Shown in pieces: positions 1 through 5,823 of a stretch of DNA of 6,542 nt (position 1 is the first letter of the stretch; every line of letters starts with the position of its first letter). Below the pieces are notes generated by a model. It was not told the origin of the DNA. It ran no database searches and saw nothing but the letters and a program-made list of their open reading frames with translations. The translations under genes were made by a program, and so were the position numbers. The stretch is from Aquamicrobium sp. (lineage in GTDB: Bacteria > Pseudomonadota > Alphaproteobacteria > Rhizobiales > Rhizobiaceae): NCBI GenBank assembly GCA_014860725.1, contig JACZJD010000286.1, positions 1-6,542 of the forward strand, in the 5' to 3' direction.

Positions 1-128
1 GGGATAGAGGGCTGGGCAGGCAGGGGAAGGCAGTTTCCGCTGGACCCATAGACGGCCGCGCAGGTGTCAACTCGCCGGTCGACATTCTGTTGTGAACGGA
101 AGAACAGGCGTTCCGTCGGATGTTTCCC

Positions 129-158
129 GCGACGTCCAGAAATCCTTCCGGACGTCGC
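129..158. terminator. Stem-loop downstream of the chemoreceptor gene (possible terminator)
   Basis: A 9-bp perfect inverted repeat: GCGACGTCC (129-137) pairs with GGACGTCGC (150-158) around a 12-base loop. It lies about 50 bases past the stop codon of the minus-strand chemoreceptor gene. Read on the minus strand, no run of T follows the stem, so it is not a classical intrinsic terminator. GC-rich alphaproteobacteria often end genes with such T-poor stems or use Rho, so termination is possible but unproven. It could also be a palindromic protein-binding site. Confidence 0.3.
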
Positions 159-168
159 CTTTGACCAT

Positions 169-193
169 CGGTCTCGCGCCTCTGAGGCGACCG
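169..193 (-). terminator. Bulged hairpin just after the chemoreceptor stop codon (possible terminator)
   Basis: An outer 5-bp stem, CGGTC (169-173) with GACCG (189-193), encloses an inner GCC/GGC stem (178-180 with 186-188) and a 5-base loop. Four bases bulge on one side. It begins about 16 bases beyond the end of the chemoreceptor coding sequence, where a transcript terminator would be expected. There is no T-tract on the minus-strand side. With the 129-158 stem it forms a tandem pair. The functional assignment is inference from position only. Confidence 0.25.
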
Positions 194-209
194 GTCGGAA
201 TCCGTCCCG

Positions 210-2426
210 TCAGGCCGTGAGGCGTTGCGGTTCCTCGTAGGCGGAGGACGGGGCGGATGCGGGATCGCGGCCGCTCCTGAGGCGGAAATCGGCGAGGATG
301 CGTTGCAGCATCTCGCTTTCCTGCGCCAGCCCGGCGCCGGCGGCGTTCAGCTGCTCGACCATCGCCGCGTTCTTCTGCGTCGCCTGATCCATGTGGTTGA
401 CGGCCGAATTGACCTCCGAGATGCCGGTGGACTGCTCCTGCGCCGCCGTCGCGATCTCACCCACCTGGACGTTGACCTGCTCGACCAGCCCGACGATGTC
501 CTCCAGCCCGCGGCCGGTGTCGGAGACGAGGCGCACGCCTTCGTTGACGGCGGTCTCCGAATTGCCGATCAGGCCCTTGATCTCGCGCGCCGCCGAGGCG
601 GAGCGCAGGGCAAGCTCGCGCACCTCCTGCGCGACCACGGCGAAGCCCTTGCCGGCCTCGCCGGCGCGGGCCGCCTCCACGCCCGCATTGAGCGCCAGAA
701 GGTTGGTCTGGAAGGCGATCTCGTCGATGACGCCGATGATCTGGCTGATCTGCCGCGACGATTCCTCGATCTTCTCCATCGCGGCGATGGCGTCACGGAC
801 GACCTCGCCCGATTCCCCGGCGCGGGCATGGGCCTCACGCGTCACCTCGCGCGCCTGCGACGAGCGCTGCGAGGTCGCGGCGACATTGGCGGTGATCTCC
901 TCCAGCGCCGCCGCGGTCTGCTCGAGCGAGGCGGCCTGCTGCTCCGTGCGCCGGGCAAGGTCGTCCGACGCCGCCGAGATTTCCGCCGCGCCGCCGGTCA
1001 CCGTCCGCACGGTCTGCTCGACGGTCAGCAGCGTCTGGCGAAGCTGGCCGACCGAGCTGTTGAAATCGTGGCGCAGCGCCTCGAATTGCGGCGCGAACTC
1101 CTTCTCGATCTCGCACAGCAGGTCGCCGGAGGCGAGCTGCCGCAGGCCGTCGGCCAGGGTCTCGGTCGCTTCCTTCAGGCGCCGCTCGGCCTCGGCCTCG
1201 ATGCGCCGCTGCGTCTCGATGCGCTCGCGCTCCGCCTTCTCCCGCGTCGCGGCCGCTTCGGCTTCCAGCTCGGCGTTGCGGAGCGCGGCCTGGCGGAACA
1301 CCTCGACGGCGCGCGCCATGTCGCCGATCTCGTCCTTGCGCGTCATGCCGGTGTCGTGCTCGGCCATGTTTCCCGCGGCGAGCGCGCGCATCGCCTCGAC
1401 GAGACGGTTGAGCGGCTTCACGATGGTCATGGCCATGAAGCTCGACAGCGCGATCATCACGATGCCGCCGCCGATGCCGAGCGCGGCGATGGCCTTGAGG
1501 TTGCCGAGCGCGCTGGCGGCATCGGCCTCGGCGAGGCCGACGATCTGCTCGAGGCTGCGGTTCTCCAGCCGCTTCATGGCCTCGATGCGCTCGGTTGTGG
1601 CCGCGAACCACTTGCGGTTGTCCATGCCGCTGAGGTCGGCGCCGGCGCCGCCGGCGAGAATCCGGCGGCGCGTGGCCTCGATCTCGCCGAGGGCGGGGAC
1701 GTCGAGATCGGCCTCGATCGTCGCCCGGCTGTCCTGCTCCTGCAGGGAGACGAAGTTGGCGAGCAGCGCCTTCTGCGCGCCGCTCAGCTCGGCGAAGCCG
1801 GACAGGCGGGTTTCGTCGATGGTCTGCGCGCTGATGAAGCCGCTGCCGGTCGCCCTTTCCTGGCCTGCCAGCTCCTTGGCCTGCATCAGCTGGTTGTAGG
1901 CGATGATCTTGCCGGAGATGCCGGAATCGACGCCCTTCATCGACAGGTCCTGCGCCAGCCGCGTCATGGTGCCGATCAGCCCGGTGTAGAAATCGTAGGA
2001 CTGCGCGCCGGTCAGGGTCAGGCCGTCGATCGACTGGCGGGTCGCGGGAAGGGAGGCCAGCACCGTGCCGAGATCCTCGACCTGCCTGCCGAGCTGCGGA
2101 TCGGACAGGGCCCGGACGCCGGACGCGAAGCCGGAGAACCGCTGCAGGCTGGCTTCCGCGGCCCGGCGGGCGGTGTCGAGGTCGGTCCGGCCGTTGGCGC
2201 CGCGCGAGTTGATGAAGCCCGCGCTCAACCCGCGCTCGACCTGAAGCGCATGGACCATGTCGCCGACGATGGCGATGTTGTCGCTGATCGTCACGATCTG
2301 CTGCATGTGCCGATAGTCGTTCCACATGCTCGCGATCTGCGTGAACGCCAGATAGCCCATGGCGGCGAGAGGAAGCACGACGGCGATCCAGAGACGCCGG
2401 TTTATCGAAACATCGGTGATGCGCAT
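210..2426 (-). CDS. Methyl-accepting chemotaxis protein with NIT-type sensor domain
   Basis: A 738-residue inner-membrane chemoreceptor that passes ligand binding to the CheA/CheW kinase complex. The first membrane segment is at about residues 11-30 and the second at about 312-335. The periplasmic part between them (about 50-300) is helical and resembles the NIT (nitrate/nitrite-sensing) family, with [11 protein letters not shown] near 64-74 and a second, similar [11 protein letters not shown] near 190-200. A HAMP segment follows (about 333-385), then a charged coiled coil (about 381-420) and a second HAMP-like segment (about 420-470). The signalling hairpin covers about 475-712, with its conserved tip [13 protein letters not shown] at 569-581. 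The Glu/Gln-rich stretches at 493-511 and near 660-692 are candidate methylation helices. The C-terminus has no NWETF-like tether. The ATG at 2426 is preceded by GAGGG (2432-2436) at 5 bases. Family and topology are clear. The ligand is unknown, and nitrate/nitrite is only suggested by the domain type. Confidence 0.93.
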   Translation of the reverse strand: MRITDVSINRRLWIAVVLPLAAMGYLAFTQIASMWNDYRHMQQIVTISDNIAIVGDMVHALQVERGLSAGFINSRGANGRTDLDTARRAAEASLQRFSGFASGVRALSDPQLGRQVEDLGTVLASLPATRQSIDGLTLTGAQSYDFYTGLIGTMTRLAQDLSMKGVDSGISGKIIAYNQLMQAKELAGQERATGSGFISAQTIDETRLSGFAELSGAQKALLANFVSLQEQDSRATIEADLDVPALGEIEATRRRILAGGAGADLSGMDNRKWFAATTERIEAMKRLENRSLEQIVGLAEADAASALGNLKAIAALGIGGGIVMIALSSFMAMTIVKPLNRLVEAMRALAAGNMAEHDTGMTRKDEIGDMARAVEVFRQAALRNAELEAEAAATREKAERERIETQRRIEAEAERRLKEATETLADGLRQLASGDLLCEIEKEFAPQFEALRHDFNSSVGQLRQTLLTVEQTVRTVTGGAAEISAASDDLARRTEQQAASLEQTAAALEEITANVAATSQRSSQAREVTREAHARAGESGEVVRDAIAAMEKIEESSRQISQIIGVIDEIAFQTNLLALNAGVEAARAGEAGKGFAVVAQEVRELALRSASAAREIKGLIGNSETAVNEGVRLVSDTGRGLEDIVGLVEQVNVQVGEIATAAQEQSTGISEVNSAVNHMDQATQKNAAMVEQLNAAGAGLAQESEMLQRILADFRLRSGRDPASAPSSAYEEPQRLTA

Positions 2427-2431
2427 GATGA

Positions 2432-2436
2432 CCCTC
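2432..2436 (-). promoter_or_regulatory. Ribosome binding site of the chemoreceptor gene
   Basis: GAGGG on the minus strand, 5 bases from the ATG at 2426. It supports this start over in-frame internal starts. The first membrane segment begins about ten residues in, as expected for a receptor with a short cytoplasmic N-terminus. Confidence 0.5.
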
Positions 2437-2502
2437 AGGGATAGCCGGCGTCATGCCGCGGGACTGCGCGCGTCATGCGCGGCTCCATGTCAGGGTCGCG
2501 CG

Positions 2503-2518
2503 TTAAAGGAACGCTTAA
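2503..2518. promoter_or_regulatory. Paired TTAA boxes upstream of the chemoreceptor gene (CtrA-like, imperfect spacing)
   Basis: Two TTAA tetramers (2503-2506 and 2515-2518) lie about 77-92 bases upstream of the chemoreceptor start in otherwise very GC-rich DNA. The alphaproteobacterial cell-cycle and motility regulator CtrA binds TTAA-N7-TTAA. Here the spacing is 8, so this is a near match, not a consensus site. A short inverted repeat, GCGTT/AACGC (2500-2504 with 2510-2514), overlaps the pair. Position and AT content suit a promoter element, but the regulator is inference. Confidence 0.25.
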
Positions 2519-2706
2519 TCCGGCGGGCTCCGGGGAGGGTCGCGCGGCCGCAACGGTCCGGTTTCTCGTTTGAGTTTGCGTTTTGGCAAACAACGCTGCC
2601 CGGCGGGCGGGCTGCCCGGCATTTCGCGGAAAGGTTGAGACGATCCGGGTCCCGCCCGTCGCTGTTCCGCACGGCAAACGAGGACCCGGGCTTGCCGGAA
2701 ACGGCT

Positions 2707-3747
2707 CTAGCGGCCGGCGCGCGCCGATTCGACCAGAAGCGCGATCAATGCCTGCCGCGCGGTGGCGACCACGAGGTCGGGGCGCTGGCGGGTGAGGAGA
2801 ACCGTCGCCTGCAACCGCTCCAGCGCCCGGGCGATCGCCGCGCCGCTCCAGCGCTGAAGCGCGGTCTCGACCAGCCGCCGCCGCGAGAAGAACACCGGCG
2901 GCCGCGCCGACGCGACCACGGCCGCGGCCGGCTTTCCCGTCGCCTCCATCTCGCCGCGCAGGAGCTGCAGCGACTGGAACTGGCGGATGGCGGCGGCCAG
3001 CACCAGGAACGGGTTGGTGCCCGACGAGACGAGGCGTCCGAAGCTGGCGTCGAAGGCCTGGCCGTTGCCGGCGAGCACGGCATCGACGGCGTCGTCGATG
3101 CCGATGCCCGAGACATCGCCGGTCATGGTGCGGACGTCCTCCAACCGGATCTCGCCATTGCCGCGGCAGTAGAGCGCGAGCTTCTCGATCTCGCTGCGGC
3201 TGGCCAGCCGGTCGCCGCCGAGATTGGCGCGCAGCGCCTGGCGCGCCTCGATGCCGATCGACAGGCTCTCGCGGACCAGAATCTCGTCGATGATGCCGTC
3301 GATCGCCTTGCCCTCGTCGGCGTAGCAGGGCAGCGCCATCGCCGTTGCCGCCGCCTCCACGACGCTGCGCAGCGCCGCGCCCTTCCTGAGGTCGCCGGCC
3401 TCGATCACGATCACCGAATCGCGCGGCGGATCGGCCGCGAGCGCCTTCACCTCGTCGGCAAGCTGCTTCTGCGCGCCGGCGCCCTTCACCCAGATGAGGC
3501 GGGAGGACGAGAACATCGGCACGGTGGCGGCCTCGTCGGTCAGGCGGCCGGGCGACGCCTCGAGCTCGGACGCCTCGAGGCGCACGGAGGAGAACGGGTC
3601 GTCGGCGTCGAGGCCGGCGCGCTCGACGAAGGCCCTGGCGCGCTCGGCGACGAGGCCCCTGTCCGGCCCGTAGATGAGCACGAGGCGAATCTGCGGGTCG
3701 GGGCGCCGCAGCCAGCCATCGACCTCATGTGCCTTCTTCTGCGCCAT
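2707..3747 (-). CDS. holA: DNA polymerase III subunit delta
   Basis: A 346-residue protein, the normal length for the delta subunit of the clamp-loader complex. Delta opens the beta sliding clamp so that the gamma/tau-delta-delta' loader can place it on primed DNA in the cytoplasm. The N-terminus MAQKKAHEVD followed by LVLIYGPDRGLVAERA (about 22-37) is typical of delta: it has the shape of a nucleotide-binding fold but lacks a functional Walker A lysine. SVIVIEAGDLRKGAALR (about 111-127) matches the Walker B-like region. LGGDRLASRSEIEKLALYC (about 176-194) matches the conserved block before the C-terminal collar domain. An in-frame TAG at 3769-3771 lies eight codons upstream, so the ATG at 3747 is the first possible ATG. 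No clear Shine-Dalgarno is seen before it. The gene stands alone here, with no leuS, lptE or parB neighbour, although holA often lies near these in Rhizobiales. Confidence 0.93.
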   Translation of the reverse strand: MAQKKAHEVDGWLRRPDPQIRLVLIYGPDRGLVAERARAFVERAGLDADDPFSSVRLEASELEASPGRLTDEAATVPMFSSSRLIWVKGAGAQKQLADEVKALAADPPRDSVIVIEAGDLRKGAALRSVVEAAATAMALPCYADEGKAIDGIIDEILVRESLSIGIEARQALRANLGGDRLASRSEIEKLALYCRGNGEIRLEDVRTMTGDVSGIGIDDAVDAVLAGNGQAFDASFGRLVSSGTNPFLVLAAAIRQFQSLQLLRGEMEATGKPAAAVVASARPPVFFSRRRLVETALQRWSGAAIARALERLQATVLLTRQRPDLVVATARQALIALLVESARAGR

Positions 3748-3944
3748 GGATGTGCGGCCCGGCTCGCTCTATTTCAGGTCAAGCTATTGTTTCCGCTTGG
3801 ATTATCGGAGGAAATCCAGGCGTTACGTGTCGAGACTGTCTAGCACAGGCGCGCGCCGGAAACAGCCCCGATCGTGCGGCGCGGAACCTTGCCGCGGCCC
3901 GTGACGTTGTCTGTGCAAGTTTCATAGCCACTTGGAGAGCGACC
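3748..3944. other. Divergent intergenic region between holA and the small membrane protein gene
   Basis: A 197-base region that must hold promoters for holA (leftward) and the small plus-strand gene (rightward). It includes a more AT-rich patch at about 3770-3815, in keeping with promoter DNA, and a small GGATT/AATCC inverted repeat near 3799-3817. On the minus strand a TTGACC near 3779-3784 resembles a -35 box, but I find no matching -10 at normal spacing. The plus-strand frame stays open from 3729, but its residues before 3945 look like random translation. Confidence 0.4.
3934..3939 (+). promoter_or_regulatory. Ribosome binding site of the small membrane protein gene
   Basis: GGAGAG, 5 bases before the ATG at 3945. 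It decides the start, because the reading frame is open for another 72 codons upstream and has no such signal or protein-like composition there. Confidence 0.6.
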
Positions 3945-4316
3945 ATGACAGATCCGAGGAATCCCGATCCCCGTCCCGTCGATCCGGCCTATGAGGATCG
4001 GCCGCACATGCGGCCTCCCCATACCGACCCGACCCTGAGCGACCCGGCGCTCGATCCCGCCCTTTCCGACCGCCACGTCCATCCCGCCGGCTCCGGCCGC
4101 GGCGGCTTGATCGCCGCCGGCGTGATCGCGGTGCTGCTGGTCATCGCGGTGATCGCGTTCAGCTCCGGCACCACGACGGACCCGGGCACCACGGCGGTGA
4201 TCCCCGACCAGACCGAGGAAACCGCGCCGGCCCCGGCTCCGGAGGCGACGCCGACGCAGCCCGCGCCGACGGACACGGCGCCGACCGATACGATGCCGGC
4301 CCCCGGCAACCAGTAA
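3945..4316 (+). CDS. Small membrane-anchored proline-rich protein, function unknown
   Basis: A predicted 123-residue protein with no family that I recognise. It has a hydrophilic N-terminal half rich in Asp, Pro and Arg (about 1-52, with repeated DP dipeptides such as SDPALDPALSD), one strongly hydrophobic segment (about 54-73, GLIAAGVIAVLLVIAVIAF), then a 50-residue tail rich in Pro, Ala and Thr ending in PTDTAPTDTMPAPGNQ. The arrangement predicts a single-pass inner-membrane protein. The tail is probably disordered and periplasmic, but orientation is inference. The start at ATG 3945 is supported by GGAGAG at 3934-3939 with 5-base spacing. The frame is open further upstream to 3729, but that part lacks protein-like composition. 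The gene is transcribed away from holA and towards lpdA, and its transcript may end at the hairpin at 4338-4362. Similar short TM-plus-Pro tail proteins are common and mostly uncharacterised in Rhizobiales. Confidence 0.75.
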   Translation: MTDPRNPDPRPVDPAYEDRPHMRPPHTDPTLSDPALDPALSDRHVHPAGSGRGGLIAAGVIAVLLVIAVIAFSSGTTTDPGTTAVIPDQTEETAPAPAPEATPTQPAPTDTAPTDTMPAPGNQ

Positions 4317-4337
4317 GCGGCCGGTAGAATCAAGAAA

Positions 4338-4362
4338 AAGGGCAGGCCACCGGCCTGCCCTT
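4338..4362 (-). terminator. Strong intrinsic terminator of the SDR-lpdA operon, probably bidirectional
   Basis: An 11-bp perfect stem (4338-4348 with 4352-4362; core GGGCAGGCC/GGCCTGCCC) with a 3-base loop, 25 bases after the lpdA stop. On the minus strand the stem runs straight into TTTTT (4335-4339, partly within the stem) followed by C and TT, a textbook Rho-independent signal. On the plus strand it is followed by TTCTCCT, a weaker T/C-rich tract, and it lies 21 bases after the stop of the convergent small gene. It probably ends transcription from both sides. Confidence 0.88.
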
Positions 4363-4387
4363 CTCCTGTAGGCGCAGAAAAAAGGCG

Positions 4388-5794
4388 TCACATGTGGATC
4401 GGCTTGGAGAAGGCTGCGAGGGCGGCCTCCTTGACCGCTTCCGACATGGTCGGGTGGGCGTGGCAGGTGCGGGCCAGGTCCTCGGAGGAACCGCCGAACT
4501 CCATCAGAACGGCCGCCTCGTGGATCATCTCGCCGGCGCCGAAGCCGACGATGTGGACGCCGAGAACCCGGTCGGTGGTCTTGTCGGCCAGAACCTTGAC
4601 GAAGCCCTCGGTCTGGAGCATGGCGCGCGCCCGTCCGTTGGCGCTGAAGGGGAACTTGCCCGCATTGTAGGCGACGCCCGCCTTCTTCAGCTCCTCCTCG
4701 GTCTTGCCGACCGAGGCGACCTCGGGGCTGGTGTAGACCACGCCCGGAATCACGTCGTAGTTCACGTGGCCGGCCTTGCCGGCGATGATCTCGGCCACGG
4801 CCACGCCTTCCTCCTCGGCCTTGTGGGCGAGCATCGGGCCGGCGACCACGTCGCCGATGGCGTAGATGCCGGGGATGGAGGTCTGGAAACGGCCGTCGAT
4901 CCGCACGCGGCCGCGCTCGTCGAGCACCACGCCGGCCTTGTCCAGCCCCAGACCCTCGGTGAAGGGCTTGCGGCCGGTGGCGACCAGAACCGCATCCGCC
5001 TCGATGGTCTCGGCCGCGCCGCCTTTCACCGGCTCGAAGGTCACTGTCGCGCCCTTGCCGGCCTTGGCCACGCCCGTGACCTTGGCGCCGAGCCTGAACT
5101 CCATGCCCTGCTTGGCCAGCATGCGCTGGAACTGCTTCGCGACCTCGCCGTCCATGCCGCCGAGGATGGTGTCGAGATATTCGACCACCGTGACCCTGGC
5201 GCCGAGCCGCGCCCAGACCGAGCCCAGCTCGAGCCCGATGACGCCGCCGCCGACCACGACGAGGTGGCCCGGCACCTTGGCGAACTCCAGCGCGCCGGTC
5301 GAGGAGACGATGACCTTCTCGTCGAACGCGACATCGACGCCGGGAATGCCGGCCACGTCCGAGCCGGTGGCGATGACGATGTTCCGCGACTCGATCTCCT
5401 GCACCGCGCCGTCGTCGCCGGTGACGGAGACCTTGCCCTGGCCGAGCACGCGGCCGGTGCCCTGGAAGGTGTCGATCTTGTTCTTCTTCATCAGGAAGAC
5501 GAGGCCCTTGGTGTTCTGCTCGACGGTGTTGAGCTTGTGGGCCATCAGCTTCTTCAGGTTCACCTTCGGCTTCGCGATCTCGATGCCGAGCGCGTCGAAG
5601 GAATGCTCGGCCTCGAGCAGCATCTCGGTCGCGTGCAGCAGCGCCTTGGAGGGGATGCAGCCGACATTGACGCAGGTGCCGCCATAGGTGTCGCGCTTCT
5701 CCACCAGCGCCGTCTTCAACCCGAGCTGCGCCGCCTTGATGGCGCAGACATAACCGCCCGGTCCGGCTCCGATCACGACGACGTCATAGCTCAT
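4388..5794 (-). CDS. lpdA: Dihydrolipoyl dehydrogenase (E3)
   Basis: A 468-residue cytoplasmic flavoprotein of normal E3 length. It reoxidises dihydrolipoyl groups on E2 (or on the glycine-cleavage H protein) with FAD and NAD+, giving NADH. The FAD-binding GAGPGG is at residues 9-14. The redox disulfide is C41 and C46 in [13 protein letters not shown]. The NAD-binding [10 protein letters not shown] is at 182-191. The second FAD motif, with GD at 314-315, precedes the dimerisation domain, and the catalytic dyad is H447 and E452 in HAHPTMSE. All key residues are present. The ATG at 5794 fits the family N-terminus ([11 protein letters not shown]) and has AGGAAGGG (5802-5809) at 7-base spacing. 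The same frame stays open far upstream, but only as a shadow of the SDR gene. The 29-base gap to the SDR gene suggests co-transcription. In Rhizobiales this arrangement commonly follows sucAB, so this is probably the E3 serving 2-oxoglutarate dehydrogenase. That partner assignment is inference. Confidence 0.97.
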   Translation of the reverse strand: MSYDVVVIGAGPGGYVCAIKAAQLGLKTALVEKRDTYGGTCVNVGCIPSKALLHATEMLLEAEHSFDALGIEIAKPKVNLKKLMAHKLNTVEQNTKGLVFLMKKNKIDTFQGTGRVLGQGKVSVTGDDGAVQEIESRNIVIATGSDVAGIPGVDVAFDEKVIVSSTGALEFAKVPGHLVVVGGGVIGLELGSVWARLGARVTVVEYLDTILGGMDGEVAKQFQRMLAKQGMEFRLGAKVTGVAKAGKGATVTFEPVKGGAAETIEADAVLVATGRKPFTEGLGLDKAGVVLDERGRVRIDGRFQTSIPGIYAIGDVVAGPMLAHKAEEEGVAVAEIIAGKAGHVNYDVIPGVVYTSPEVASVGKTEEELKKAGVAYNAGKFPFSANGRARAMLQTEGFVKVLADKTTDRVLGVHIVGFGAGEMIHEAAVLMEFGGSSEDLARTCHAHPTMSEAVKEAALAAFSKPIHM

Positions 5795-5801
5795 GGCAAA
5801 T

Positions 5802-5809
5802 CCCTTCCT
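5802..5809 (-). promoter_or_regulatory. Ribosome binding site of lpdA
   Basis: AGGAAGGG on the minus strand, 7 bases before the ATG at 5794 and inside the 29-base gap after the SDR stop codon. It fixes the lpdA start and rejects the longer open frame that continues to 6286. Confidence 0.75.
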
Positions 5810-5823
5810 CTCGTGCGCGGGGC

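Larger units (their letters stand above)
2427..2706. other. Intergenic gap between holA and the chemoreceptor gene
   Basis: A 280-base gap between two minus-strand genes, with no convincing coding sequence. It holds the paired TTAA boxes, a 10-base direct repeat GCTGCCCGGC (2595-2604 and 2611-2620) and an 8-bp inverted repeat CCGGGTCC/GGACCCGG (2645-2652 with 2682-2689) beginning about 18 bases after the holA stop. That stem has a 29-base loop and no clear T-tract on the minus strand, so it is a weak candidate for the holA terminator. The gap is long enough for the chemoreceptor to have its own promoter. I could not identify -35/-10 boxes with confidence. Confidence 0.5.

Noticed and set aside
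1..209. A possible short gene or RNA gene at the left edge
   Set aside because: No start with a ribosome binding site and protein-like composition, and no tRNA-like or rRNA-like sequence, was found; only short inverted repeats.
225..2444. A 739-codon open frame on the plus strand, antisense to the whole chemoreceptor gene
   Set aside because: It mirrors the receptor codon for codon and is a product of strong G/C third-position bias. Its translation is rich in Arg, Leu, Gly and Asp with no recognisable domain.
2359..3843. A 494-codon plus-strand open frame antisense to holA
   Set aside because: The composition is Arg/Ala/Gly-rich without domains, and it spans an intergenic gap and an unambiguous holA. 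It is a GC-driven shadow.
3729..3944. Longer start for the small membrane protein gene at 3729
   Set aside because: The added 72 residues overlap the holA start, lack protein-like composition, and the GGAGAG site supports ATG 3945.
3840..4391. Minus-strand open frames (3840-4391 and 3989-4333) opposite the small membrane protein gene
   Set aside because: They cross the strong terminator or lack a ribosome binding site, and their Gly/Arg- or Gly/Val-rich translation is what antisense of a Pro/Ala/Thr gene would give.
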